From contig URJS01000039.1 of the NCBI GenBank assembly GCA_900548205.1, forward strand, positions 1-20,764: 20,764 bases of DNA, given 5' to 3'. The DNA comes from an uncultured Roseburia sp. (GTDB lineage Bacteria > Bacillota > Clostridia > Lachnospirales > Lachnospiraceae). The notes below the pieces were generated by a model. It made no database searches. It worked only from the letters and a program-made list of their open reading frames with translations, and had not been told where the DNA came from. This document shows, piece after piece, positions 6,493-13,444 of this stretch. The position numbers were made by a program, and so were the translations under genes. Numbering within the stretch: the stretch's first letter is position 1; each line of letters opens with the position of its first letter.

Positions 6493-6498
6493 TGTCAA
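6470..6498 (-). promoter_or_regulatory. Sigma-A promoter of the feo operon
   Basis: Minus strand TTGACA (6498-6493), 17-base spacer, TATACT (6475-6470). The spacer and -10 are made of operator half-sites, so repression by an iron-loaded regulator would be direct. Confidence 0.88.
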
Positions 6499-6731
6499 TA
6501 ACCTTTTTCGCAAAAAATCAATTCTTATTTCATAAATAATACCTGAAACGATCACTCAGGTTCTTCGTGAATAAAATATGGCAGTGCTTTTATAGGGACA
6601 GCACAGGTGTATAGATTCCATTTTCAAACTCAAGAAACCGGTAGAAAGCAACGTAGCTGTGTGCTAGAATGAAAGAGCAGAACAAAACAATCATCAGGAA
6701 TTTTGTATAATGAGCAGAGACGGAGGCATAT

Positions 6732-7169
6732 ATGAAAAAGAAAGTATGGATGATCAGCGCTATGGCTATTGCAATACTGGCGATCAGCTGCTATTTGATC
6801 GGAAATCCTCTCATAGCCTATCATAACTATCGTCTGAAACAGAGTATTCATACGATCTCAAAACCAACTGTAACGTTAAATGAAATCGTTCCGTTTGAGT
6901 GGGATATCGTTTATACATTTGCCCCTTACACATCCCGTTCTGAAATTGAGGAAATTATTGGTTTTAAAAGCAATGCGATTCAAGAGACAGTAAGCGAAGG
7001 CATGGTTCAGCTATTGTTTGTAAAAGACAACGCTGCCTGCGGCAGCATCTGCGGATATTCTGAAAATTTGGGATATTCTGTTCATTTTAGCGATAAAGTA
7101 AAGTTGACGGACAACAAACAATTTGATGTTGACATACAAGATGACATTGTATATTTGACAGAAAAATAG
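6732..7169 (+). CDS. Small membrane-anchored or lipoprotein-like protein of unknown function
   Basis: I do not recognise a characterised family for this 145-residue protein. It starts with KKK and one hydrophobic helix (residues 5-27); AISC at 17-20 could be a poor lipobox, so it is either a signal-anchored or a lipid-anchored protein with an extracytoplasmic domain. The rest is soluble and mixed alpha/beta in appearance, including VPFEWDIVYTFAPYTSRSEI, a wording shared by small Firmicutes exported proteins. The ATG follows GGAGG 6 bases upstream. It is the only convincing plus-strand gene here, is flanked by non-coding DNA on both sides, and has somewhat AT-richer codons than its neighbours. 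It may therefore be a mobile or recently acquired gene. Confidence 0.75.
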   Translation: MKKKVWMISAMAIAILAISCYLIGNPLIAYHNYRLKQSIHTISKPTVTLNEIVPFEWDIVYTFAPYTSRSEIEEIIGFKSNAIQETVSEGMVQLLFVKDNAACGSICGYSENLGYSVHFSDKVKLTDNKQFDVDIQDDIVYLTEK

Positions 7170-7301
7170 CCTCCCAAATCGGACAAATATCAAAACAACG
7201 AGCGACACGCTTCGCGAGCCACTCTTAGGTTCAACAAACTGCCGGCAGAAATCTCCCTGCCCTTTGGCTTCTTTCCGACATCTCCTCCCCATGCCGGCAG
7301 C

Positions 7302-7333
7302 AAAAAACGCGCACAAATGTCTCTGTCTGCGCG
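7302..7333 (-). terminator. Terminator-like hairpin
   Basis: Stem CGCGCA (7308-7313) with TGCGCG (7328-7333), 14-base loop, followed on the minus strand by six T (7307-7302). It lies 27 bases past the stop codon of the candidate 19-residue ORF and faces the end of the convergent plus-strand gene. Confidence 0.55.
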
Positions 7334-7359
7334 CCCGGTCTATTATGATATGCTCACAT

Positions 7360-7419
7360 TTAACAGCAACATTCCTTGATTTTCTGTGGTTTTTCAAGTG
7401 TAAAACAGTTGTGGGACAT
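7360..7419 (-). CDS. Candidate 19-residue peptide ending in Cys-Cys-Cys (uncertain)
   Basis: The minus strand from ATG 7419 encodes MSHNCFTLEKPQKIKECCC followed by TAA. It sits between two terminator-like hairpins. Three Cys codons directly before the stop recall cysteine-responsive leader peptides, but no minus-strand gene lies downstream within reach and there is no clear ribosome binding site. A possible promoter is TTGCCC, 17 bases, TATGGA just upstream. It could be a chance ORF, a metal-binding peptide or an orphaned leader. Confidence 0.25.
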   Translation of the reverse strand: MSHNCFTLEKPQKIKECCC

Positions 7420-7439
7420 GATATTCCATAGCGTGACAC

Positions 7440-7476
7440 AAAAAAGCGGGCAAGAAACAAATGGTTCCTGCCCGTC
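7440..7476 (-). terminator. Terminator of the coiled-coil gene (and perhaps the sigF operon)
   Basis: Stem GCGGGCA (7446-7452) with TGCCCGT (7469-7475, one G-U pair), partly extended inward, followed on the minus strand by six T. It lies about 110 bases beyond the stop codon of the coiled-coil gene. Confidence 0.7.
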
Positions 7477-7584
7477 CTTTTACCCCTGTATAAAACAACT
7501 GTTTTTTCTATTTACAGCTGATACTGTCTTACGCATAGCTGCCAGCAATGCATCTCTGATGCCCCTCCGGCGGATTGCTTTTGC

Positions 7585-8478
7585 CTATACCTGCTCGTCC
7601 ACCTTAATCCCCTTTAAATCTGCCTCTAACAGCTTCATCTCATTCTTAATCTCATCGAGACTCTGACCGACCTCGTCTGCCACGCTGCCGCTCTGTGTAA
7701 GCTCCGTTATCTCCGCAATATCCATCTTTGGTGCACTGAGCTTCTGCCTCTGCGCCCTCACCTTTCTCGCAGCCTCTCCTGTCTCGTCCACAAGCGCTTC
7801 CTGCATTGCGCGCTCCAGCCTTCTTTCCTCCAGCGCCTCCTCGCGTTCTTCCTTCTCCTCCATTGCCTCTTTGGCTTCTTCCTTCATTTCCTCCTGCTTC
7901 TCATCGATATGCTCCTTCGATTCGGAAATAAGTGTTCCGATAATTTCCTCATTGGCATTCTCCATGATCTGCTCCGAAGCCTCCTGTGCCTCCTGCATTG
8001 GCGCTGATTTCAGGCGTTCCTGCTGAATGCCCCGAACGCCTGCCATATCGGCACGCATCTCTTTTTGAATCTTCCATACCTCGGTCTGCCATGTCTCTTC
8101 CTTCGCATTCAACTCCCAAAGCCTATCTGTGTATTCCTTCGCAGTGGAATCCTTGCCATACTGCTCCTCCAAAGCCTTCCTCTCCTTATGCACCTCAGAA
8201 AGCTTTTTCGTTGCCTCCCCCATCTGCTCCATCATATCCGCATAATGCCCCTTGCGGTCGTCTATCATTTTATCCACGGAATTATCATTATCCCAAGCAT
8301 TTTTCACGATATCCCACGCCTGTTCTCTTGCCTCTTTTCTCCGCTGCTCGACCGGATCGTCTGCCAAATGCAAATTACCGCCAAAAATATGCTTCTTTCC
8401 TGCATTCCTATCCGTTCCTTCTTCCGGCTTTGCTCCATATAAATTCTCTGCCCCAAATGCTTTGATCGTCAAATTCAT
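7585..8478 (-). CDS. Charged coiled-coil protein of unknown function, downstream of sigF
   Basis: This 297-residue soluble protein has no signal peptide or membrane segment. The N-terminus MNLTIKAFGAENLYG and the segment IFGGNLHLADDPVEQRRKEAREQAWDIVKNAW recall a set of Lachnospiraceae hypothetical proteins that I know only as conserved. Residues about 75-255 are rich in Glu, Lys, Arg and Ala with heptad character, most extreme at EEMKEEAKEAMEEKEEREEALEERR. The ATG at 8478 is chosen over a GTG at 8523 because of GGGAGGAG upstream and the conserved-looking N-terminus. It lies 68 bases after sigF, on the same strand with no terminator between, so it may be co-expressed with the forespore sigma factor; a sporulation role is only a guess. 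Confidence 0.78.
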   Translation of the reverse strand: MNLTIKAFGAENLYGAKPEEGTDRNAGKKHIFGGNLHLADDPVEQRRKEAREQAWDIVKNAWDNDNSVDKMIDDRKGHYADMMEQMGEATKKLSEVHKERKALEEQYGKDSTAKEYTDRLWELNAKEETWQTEVWKIQKEMRADMAGVRGIQQERLKSAPMQEAQEASEQIMENANEEIIGTLISESKEHIDEKQEEMKEEAKEAMEEKEEREEALEERRLERAMQEALVDETGEAARKVRAQRQKLSAPKMDIAEITELTQSGSVADEVGQSLDEIKNEMKLLEADLKGIKVDEQV

Positions 8479-8546
8479 AACATCCGCTCCTCCCCTGTTT
8501 TCTATATATATCGGAGGAATCACTGAAAAACTTTATGTTCTGCGCG

Positions 8547-9287
8547 TCACAAAAGCCTCTCCCGCAGTCTTTTTAGGATTTTCTTTTCCGTTCTGCTGAC
8601 CTGCACCTGATTCATCCCAAGCTCTGCGGCAGCCTCACACTGCGTACGGCTTTCAAAATAGCGCAATTCAATCAGACGTCGTTCCTTCTCGTCGAGCGTT
8701 TCCAAAAGCTGCGCAATTACCATTTTATTTAGTACCGCCTCCTTTTCCGGCTCCTCACAGACTCCATATCCCCCGGTATTCCCTCCAATCTGATCGATCA
8801 GCAAAAGCTCATCCCCGTCACGCTCATACACCGGCTGGTAAATAGATTCCACCTCCTTATTCGCCTCAAGCGCAAGCACAATATCCTCCACCGACAGCTC
8901 CGTCTCTTTGGAAATCTCCTCCATGCCCGGCTCTCTGCCAAGCCTTCGCACCAGTATCTCCCTCGCCCGGCTGATCTTATAGCCGTTTTCCTTAAGCGTA
9001 CGGCTGACCTTTACCATCCCGTCATCCCGCAAAAAACGACGGATTTCTCCAGCGATCATCGGAACCGCATAGGTGGAAAACGCAAGCTGTAACGTAACGT
9101 CAAATTTGTCGATCGCCTTCATCAATCCGATACAGCCAATCTGAAATATTTCCTCTCTGTCATGTCCCCTGTTGACAAACCTCCGCGCGACGGCATGTAC
9201 CAGCCCCAGATTATTAGCGACCAGTGTATCGCGCGCTTTTTTATCTCCTGCGTGCGCCTGTTCTATCAATTCCGAAAAATGCTCCAT
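8547..9287 (-). CDS. sigF: RNA polymerase sporulation sigma factor SigF
   Basis: This 246-residue sigma-70-family factor directs the first forespore transcription programme. Regions in order are 2.1-2.2 (NNLGLVHAVARRFVNRG...EEIFQIGCIGLMKAIDKFD), 2.4 (FSTYAVPMIAGEIRRFLRDDG), region 3 (REPGMEEISKETELSVEDI) and 4.2 (RTQCEAAAELGMNQVQVSRTEKKILKRLR). The C-terminal QVQVSRTEKKILK and its place after the anti-sigma gene identify SigF rather than SigG. The start at 9287 overlaps nothing and follows GGGAAGG; the longer reading to 9329 would overlap spoIIAB. Activity should be held in check by SpoIIAB until SpoIIAA frees it. Confidence 0.95.
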   Translation of the reverse strand: MEHFSELIEQAHAGDKKARDTLVANNLGLVHAVARRFVNRGHDREEIFQIGCIGLMKAIDKFDVTLQLAFSTYAVPMIAGEIRRFLRDDGMVKVSRTLKENGYKISRAREILVRRLGREPGMEEISKETELSVEDIVLALEANKEVESIYQPVYERDGDELLLIDQIGGNTGGYGVCEEPEKEAVLNKMVIAQLLETLDEKERRLIELRYFESRTQCEAAAELGMNQVQVSRTEKKILKRLRERLL

Positions 9288-9292
9288 ATGTA

Positions 9293-9727
9293 TTAACCTT
9301 CCCGCGCACCAAGCTTTTTGCACATCCACACGCTTGTCCCCTCTCCCGGTGTAGATGCTACCCTGACCTCATCCATAAAAGCCTCCATAAACGCAAAGCC
9401 CATACCGGAACGCTCAAGCTCCGGCTTTGTTGTATAGAAAGGCTCCATCGCTTTTTTTAAATCTCCGATTCCTTTGCCGGTGTCCTTGACCTCAAGCTCC
9501 ACTCTGTTTCCATCGATGCGGCAGCAAAGCTGTACCTGCTCTGTCGGATCGTCATAAGCGTGAATGATCGCATTGGTCACTGCCTCAGAAACTGCCGTCT
9601 TAACATCCTCCACCTCATCCATCGTCGGATTCAACTCCGTAATAAATGCTGCTACCGTTACCCGTGCAAATGCCTCATTTGCCGAACGCGCATCAAAGCG
9701 CACACTCATACTATTTATTCTGTTCAT
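9293..9727 (-). CDS. spoIIAB: Anti-sigma F factor / serine kinase SpoIIAB
   Basis: This 144-residue GHKL-fold kinase binds and blocks SigF and phosphorylates SpoIIAA. ATP-binding motifs are the N-box SEAVTNAIIHAY (47-58), G1 DTGKGI (82-87) and G2 RSGMGF (106-111); MEPFYTTKP (94-102) is typical of SpoIIAB. The ATG at 9727 overlaps the spoIIAA stop codon (TGATG), a sign of translational coupling; GGGAG sits 6 bases before it. A GTG one codon earlier is less likely. The sigF start lies 5 bases past its stop codon. Confidence 0.95.
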   Translation of the reverse strand: MNRINSMSVRFDARSANEAFARVTVAAFITELNPTMDEVEDVKTAVSEAVTNAIIHAYDDPTEQVQLCCRIDGNRVELEVKDTGKGIGDLKKAMEPFYTTKPELERSGMGFAFMEAFMDEVRVASTPGEGTSVWMCKKLGAREG

Positions 9728-10068
9728 CACACGCTCCCATTTCCTTTCCTGCTTTTTTCCGTCTCATCCGTCTGAATCAGCGTATGCAGCCCCGATACGC
9801 GGAAAATTTTCCTGATACGCTCGTTTAAATTGCGTGCCGTCACGCTGCCTCCATAATATCCCATATTACGGCATCTGCCGATGATCATCCCGATACCGGA
9901 GCTGTCCATAAACTCTGTTCCCGAAAAATCAAAGACCACGCTTTTCACATGATATGCGTCAATCATAAAATCCGCTTCCTGCTTTACGCTGCCTGCCTCA
10001 TGATGATCCAATTCCTTCGGCACATAGATGATCAGCTTCCCTTCCTGCATTTTGCAATACTTTTCCAT
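9727..10068 (-). CDS. spoIIAA: Anti-sigma F factor antagonist SpoIIAA
   Basis: This 113-residue STAS-domain protein, when unphosphorylated, pulls SpoIIAB off SigF. The phosphorylation loop FMDSSGIGMIIGR (53-65) places the target serine at Ser57, matching Ser58 of Bacillus subtilis. The ATG at 10068 follows GGAAGGAG at 4-5 bases; the upstream in-frame extension to 10182 is derived from a repeat element and a hairpin and is not coding. It is first in the spoIIAA-spoIIAB-sigF operon. I could not find a clean sigma-H promoter in the upstream 100 bases, which are occupied by the repeat element at 10145-10221. Confidence 0.94.
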   Translation of the reverse strand: MEKYCKMQEGKLIIYVPKELDHHEAGSVKQEADFMIDAYHVKSVVFDFSGTEFMDSSGIGMIIGRCRNMGYYGGSVTARNLNERIRKIFRVSGLHTLIQTDETEKSRKGNGSV

Positions 10069-10144
10069 ACATGCTCCTTCCTTTTTGCATCTTTTTATTT
10101 TACCTATTTCAAACGATTTCGCTCTCTGCTTCTGCAACACAGTT

Positions 10145-10221
10145 CCATTCCGCCGCGGGGCGATCCCGCGGAAGTTTTTCACTGGACGGGAAACAGAGTT
10201 TCACGTCCAGTGAAAAAAAAA
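10145..10221 (-). repeat. Dispersed hairpin element, copy A (upstream of spoIIAA)
   Basis: It has two parts. The 30-base block at 10145-10174 matches 26 of 30 bases of the block at 16214-16243 (shared core on the plus strand CCATTCCGCCGC and GCGATCCC). The adjacent hairpin has 14-base arms (10175-10188 / 10204-10217, CACTGGACG core with T5/A5 ends), one mismatch, then GAAAC-TCT-GTTTC on the minus strand. The T/A run of the hairpin merges with the T-tract of the terminator at 10213-10254. The block itself can fold (CCGCGGG / CCCGCGG). Confidence 0.65.
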
Positions 10222-10254
10222 GACGTCATGGGAAGCTTCTCCCTGACGTCTTTT
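10213..10254 (-). terminator. Terminator of the zinc-ribbon TPR gene
   Basis: Arms AAAAGACGTCA (10218-10228) and TGACGTCTTTT (10244-10254) with an inner GGGA/TCCC stem, followed on the minus strand by nine T (10221-10213). It lies 19 bases past the stop codon. Confidence 0.9.
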
Positions 10255-10272
10255 GTATTTGTTTCTATTCTG

Positions 10273-11640
10273 TTATTGCTCGGCATCCAGATAATTCTGG
10301 GAGGTTGCCGCCCGCTGTGTTCCCGGATAAAGGTCTACTACCTTTTGATAATAAATTTTAGCAGAAGCAAGATCATCGTTTCTCCGATAAGCCTGCGCCA
10401 GATAATACAGCGCGTTTCCATCCTCATAGGTCTCATTCATCTCAACGACCTTACCAAGCTTCTCAATCGCCTGCTCATATTCCTGTGCCGAATAAGCGCT
10501 CGTGCCCTCCCGGTAAAGCGTACTGATATATTCCGCATTGACCTCTGTGTGAATCGTATCATAAATCTGTTTGGACTGCTCCGTCAGATAATCAGGATTT
10601 ACGTTATCAAGCGCCGTTCCCGCTGTCTGCGTATCCTTCGCCGCATATGCCACATAGGCAACAAGCAGCTGTTCATAGCTGCTGATACGGCTTTGATACC
10701 CCTCCTCGTTTGTCTTAGCGTCATTGATCTGCGCTGTCATCTCCTCAATCTGCGCCTCTAACGAGCTGATCGTCTGATTCTTTGAGGCTACGGTGTTGTT
10801 CGCCTCAACAACCTCCTCCTTCGCTGTATTCTGCATCTCTCTCCTTACTCCCGGCACAATCAGAAACGCCGTAATGGCAATTCCGATAGCAATTCCGATC
10901 ACCATATTAATGATCGTTCCAAACGCAGAATTATCCTTCAGATAGCGCGGCTGGATAATCGTCTCATTCCCGCTCTGATAAGAAATCAGCTCCTCGTTCT
11001 TTTGCTTCTTGTTCGGGCTGTTCTCCCGGATCTCTATATTGACTTCCTTTAGATAACGGAGCGTCGTCGTATTATCCGCATCAATTTTCCCGGCATTCCT
11101 CAGCGCCTTCTTTGCAAGATCATACTTTTGTTCCTGCATATAAAGCAAAGCTAACAGCTGATGCCCTCTCACCAGCTTCGGATTCAGGGAAAGCACCTTC
11201 TTAAGCTGAATGATCGCCAAGTCCCTGCTGTCCTGCCTGCAGTACAGCAGCGCCTGATTGTACTTCTTGATCGTCTGATTGATCGTCTCCAAACGCGTCG
11301 AATTGCTCTGTATCTCACCAAGATACCTGCTTGCAATATTTCCTTTCGGCTGATAGTTTTTACTGATCACCCACTCGGTAAGCGCTGCCACAACCTCCCC
11401 CATCTCAAAATAGACAAGGCCGAGAAGGTTACGCGCATTGATATTAAGCTTATTAAAACGCAGACTGATCTTTAAGCTCTCAATCGCCCCCGAAAGATTT
11501 CTCACGCCAGCCTTTTCCAGCGCATCATTATAATATGCATTGGATGCCATCCGGATCTTTTTATACAGTTTCACATCTGTTCCGCAATTTGGACAAATAT
11601 CCCGTTTCCCAATATCTGCCCCACAATTATAACACTCCAT
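10273..11640 (-). CDS. Membrane-anchored zinc-ribbon and TPR protein
   Basis: A 455-residue protein with a clear order of parts. A short zinc ribbon (Cys3, Cys6, Cys16, Cys19; CYNC-x9-CPNC) is followed by cytosolic TPR-like helices (about 30-205), one membrane helix (about 240-263, FGTIINMVIGIAIGIAITAF), a coiled coil (about 275-325) and a C-terminal pair of TPRs (about 370-455; SAYSAQEYEQAIEKLGKVVE and ALYYLAQAYRRNDDLASAKIYYQKVVDLYPG). By the positive-inside rule the C-terminal part is probably outside. The ATG at 11640 follows GAGG. It is probably co-transcribed with the 47-residue protein 37 bases upstream. It looks like a scaffold or envelope-assembly factor; no precise role can be named. 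Confidence 0.87.
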   Translation of the reverse strand: MECYNCGADIGKRDICPNCGTDVKLYKKIRMASNAYYNDALEKAGVRNLSGAIESLKISLRFNKLNINARNLLGLVYFEMGEVVAALTEWVISKNYQPKGNIASRYLGEIQSNSTRLETINQTIKKYNQALLYCRQDSRDLAIIQLKKVLSLNPKLVRGHQLLALLYMQEQKYDLAKKALRNAGKIDADNTTTLRYLKEVNIEIRENSPNKKQKNEELISYQSGNETIIQPRYLKDNSAFGTIINMVIGIAIGIAITAFLIVPGVRREMQNTAKEEVVEANNTVASKNQTISSLEAQIEEMTAQINDAKTNEEGYQSRISSYEQLLVAYVAYAAKDTQTAGTALDNVNPDYLTEQSKQIYDTIHTEVNAEYISTLYREGTSAYSAQEYEQAIEKLGKVVEMNETYEDGNALYYLAQAYRRNDDLASAKIYYQKVVDLYPGTQRAATSQNYLDAEQ

Positions 11641-11677
11641 CTATAACCTCATTTCATAAATTGATCTGTGCGCCGAC

Positions 11678-11821
11678 CTACATGCTGTGCTTCAATTCAC
11701 GGATCATTTCCTGCAATACGTCTGTCATATCCGTCAATTCATGATTATAGATTGCCTGCTCTGCCTCCTCTACCTCGAGGCTCGGTTTAAAATTTTTTAA
11801 TTCTTCTTCAAAATTTATCAT
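11678..11821 (-). CDS. Small acidic protein (47 residues), unknown function
   Basis: The minus strand from ATG 11821 encodes a 47-residue protein starting MINFEEELKNFKPSLEVEEA and ending EMIRELKHSM. GGGGA lies about 6 bases before the start. It has no signal peptide, membrane helix or Cys, is strongly acidic and probably helical. Codon use and phase look genuine. It sits 37 bases before the zinc-ribbon TPR gene in the same direction, with a promoter candidate at 11919-11946, suggesting the two work together. I know no function for it. Confidence 0.65.
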   Translation of the reverse strand: MINFEEELKNFKPSLEVEEAEQAIYNHELTDMTDVLQEMIRELKHSM

Positions 11822-11893
11822 AAACATCCCCATATGCTAATAAATAACGAGATTCCCTTAGGAAAACAACGTGCCCCCCTCAAGCTAAGAAAA

Positions 11894-11936
11894 TCACCAC
11901 TATATTATTTCCTTTTCCATTATAATATAGTGGTGA
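11894..11936 (-). terminator. Terminator hairpin after fapA
   Basis: Perfect 15-base arms TCACCACTATATTAT (11894-11908) and its complement (11922-11936) with a 13-base loop, followed on the minus strand by TTTTCTT. The stem is AT-rich at its inner end. It also contains the -10 of a possible promoter for the next genes. Confidence 0.75.
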
Positions 11937-11946
11937 CGAGAATCAA
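11919..11946 (-). promoter_or_regulatory. Promoter candidate for the 47-residue protein / TPR operon
   Basis: Minus strand TTGATT (11946-11941), 16-base spacer, TATAAT (11924-11919). The -10 is inside the upstream arm and loop of the fapA terminator, so the new transcript would start within the hairpin and lose the complete stem. Confidence 0.55.
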
Positions 11947-11987
11947 GTAATTTTCTATTAAGATTTTCTTTATCGCAAATAAACTTC

Positions 11988-13385
11988 CTATTCGACATTC
12001 ACATAGCAGGTGCGTGTCGAAATTTTTTCTGATGCTTTGAAAAATTCAATGCATTTTCCAATATTTTTCAGCGTATATTTCAGTTCATCAATATTGATGA
12101 CAACACCGGGATAAACCTGCCTGATCACAGATACGCATGCGCCCTTGGATTCCTCGGTGAGTATGCGCAGCTTGCGCACCTCCTCGCTGTCTGCCGCAAT
12201 CGCCGCCGTATCCTTGATCTTGGCACGAAGCATCACCATACGTCTTGGGTCTCTCGTATAATCAACGCCCCGCTCCTTTTGCATCACGTCAAACCGCTTT
12301 AGGCTTTCCTCGATCTTTACCAGCTCTTCCTGCGCTGCCGCGATCTTCTTCTCAAGCACCTGCATTCTGCTGTAAATCTCAATCCCAGCGCCTGCATAAA
12401 TCTCGGTCTGCTTCTCTGCATTATTTCCAAGCGTTGAGACAACCATTCCGCGGATCGCATGAACCCTTCCGCCGATAATGCTGCCGCGCGTGCCGTTTAA
12501 GATCACCTTTCCATGACACTCTACGGTGCAGTCCATAAGTACGTCAGCTCTTAAATCGCCCTCACACATGATGTCGGTAAATTCAAAGAACTTTGCAGAA
12601 ATACCTGCCTTTGTCCTGACCTTTCCCTTACTTCCGCCCAGCATTCCGCTTCTTAGGATAATATCCTTGCCAGCCTCCAGCGTACATGCCTCGACGATAC
12701 CGTCAATCGTGATCGAGCCTGTCGCACGGATCGTTAAGCCGCTCTCCACCTTACCATGTATGATAATATCTCCGCGAAAATCAATATTGCCGTTTACAAG
12801 CTCTGCATTTCCGGTCAGCTCATAAACCGGAAGGATGACAAGCCTGTCGTTCTGCATCTCAATCTTTCCGTCAATGGCAGCTGTATAGATAAGATTATCC
12901 GGCGTCCGCTCAAAGCCCTTGCCCTTTAGCGGCAGCTTCTCCCTGCCAAGCCTTGCCGAAAGCGTTCTTCCCGTGACGGTGACTCCATCCGTGCCTCCTA
13001 CCGCCGGGTGATATGTCGCGATCACCTGTCCCTGCGTTACCTCCTCGATCAGATGCACCGACCAATAGTCCACCGTTCCGTTCGGCAGCAGCTTTGGCTT
13101 TCGGTTTAAGGAAGGATTGAAATGATATTCATAGTATCCGTCAATCCCGTCAACTGCCTGCCGTCCGCGGGCAATTACAACCTCACTGTTATAGATTCTA
13201 TCACGGATAAGCTGTGAGAGCTTATCCTCCATAATCCCTTCCCGTACGCCGCTCTCCTCCAGAGCCGCTCTTAGCTCCGCCACATCATAGGCCTCGCCAA
13301 AAGCAAGCTCCGGAAGCATCATATAAGCTTCCATCTCATCATAAGCAATACGTACCATCGGTTTTTGTTCTGTAAGCGTCAGCAT
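11988..13385 (-). CDS. fapA: FapA / DUF342-family protein
   Basis: A 465-residue FapA (flagellar assembly protein A, DUF342) family protein. The N-terminal half is the FapA domain; the middle (about 190-330) is a run of short beta-strand repeats of bactofilin-like right-handed helix type (GNIDFRGDIIIHGKVESGLTIRATGSITIDGIVEACTLEAGKDIIL). The C-terminal part (about 335-400) is a coiled coil (RMQVLEKKIAAAQEELVKIEESLKRF). Length fits the family. The ATG at 13385 follows GGGGAACTGACTT. It has its own promoter (13445-13473) and terminator. No flagellar gene is in view, and many family members occur in non-flagellated Clostridia, so a polar or envelope scaffold role is as likely as a flagellar one. 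Confidence 0.87.
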   Translation of the reverse strand: MLTLTEQKPMVRIAYDEMEAYMMLPELAFGEAYDVAELRAALEESGVREGIMEDKLSQLIRDRIYNSEVVIARGRQAVDGIDGYYEYHFNPSLNRKPKLLPNGTVDYWSVHLIEEVTQGQVIATYHPAVGGTDGVTVTGRTLSARLGREKLPLKGKGFERTPDNLIYTAAIDGKIEMQNDRLVILPVYELTGNAELVNGNIDFRGDIIIHGKVESGLTIRATGSITIDGIVEACTLEAGKDIILRSGMLGGSKGKVRTKAGISAKFFEFTDIMCEGDLRADVLMDCTVECHGKVILNGTRGSIIGGRVHAIRGMVVSTLGNNAEKQTEIYAGAGIEIYSRMQVLEKKIAAAQEELVKIEESLKRFDVMQKERGVDYTRDPRRMVMLRAKIKDTAAIAADSEEVRKLRILTEESKGACVSVIRQVYPGVVINIDELKYTLKNIGKCIEFFKASEKISTRTCYVNVE

Positions 13386-13444
13386 AAGTCAGTTCCCCAA
13401 TCTTTCGTTAAAAACATTGTCAACTATAATACCCTCTTACTACT

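Larger units (their letters stand above)
6429..6731. other. Divergent intergenic region between feoA and the plus-strand orphan
   Basis: About 300 bases with no coding signal. The feo promoter and operator occupy 6467-6498. A weak 6-base hairpin (ACCTGA/TCAGGT) lies near 6541-6561. Possible plus-strand -10 boxes for the next gene are TAGAAT with an extended TG (6665-6670) and TATAAT (6706-6711), neither with a good -35. Nothing else is recognisable. Confidence 0.5.
7170..7584. other. Non-coding stretch with two terminator-like hairpins and a possible micro-ORF
   Basis: Between the plus-strand orphan and the coiled-coil gene. It holds terminators at 7302-7333 and 7440-7476, both with T-runs on the minus strand, a 19-codon candidate ORF between them (7360-7419), and two copies of the palindrome TGCCGGCA (near 7241 and 7293). 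No longer gene is supported; a 149-codon minus-strand frame across the region runs antisense into the orphan gene and lacks any family look. Confidence 0.5.

Noticed and set aside
6541..6561. Terminator hairpin upstream of the feo promoter
   Set aside because: Only a 6-base stem with a 9-base loop and no gene whose transcript it would end.
7011..7460. 149-codon open frame on the minus strand
   Set aside because: It runs antisense through the end of the plus-strand orphan gene, crosses a terminator hairpin, has no ribosome binding site and its translation resembles no protein family.
7479..7584. Open frame directly after the stop codon of the coiled-coil protein (AIRRRGIRDALLAAMRK...)
   Set aside because: It could suggest a read-through extension or a small protein, but the stop TAG is clear, the stretch is short, and no family was recognised.
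10069..10144. Sigma-H or sigma-F/G promoter upstream of spoIIAA
   Set aside because: Several partial matches exist (for example GGTAAAATAA), but none has both boxes at proper spacing, so none is annotated.
10069..10182. N-terminal extension of SpoIIAA
   Set aside because: It reads through the GC-rich repeat block; the ATG at 10068 has a strong ribosome binding site and gives the normal protein length.
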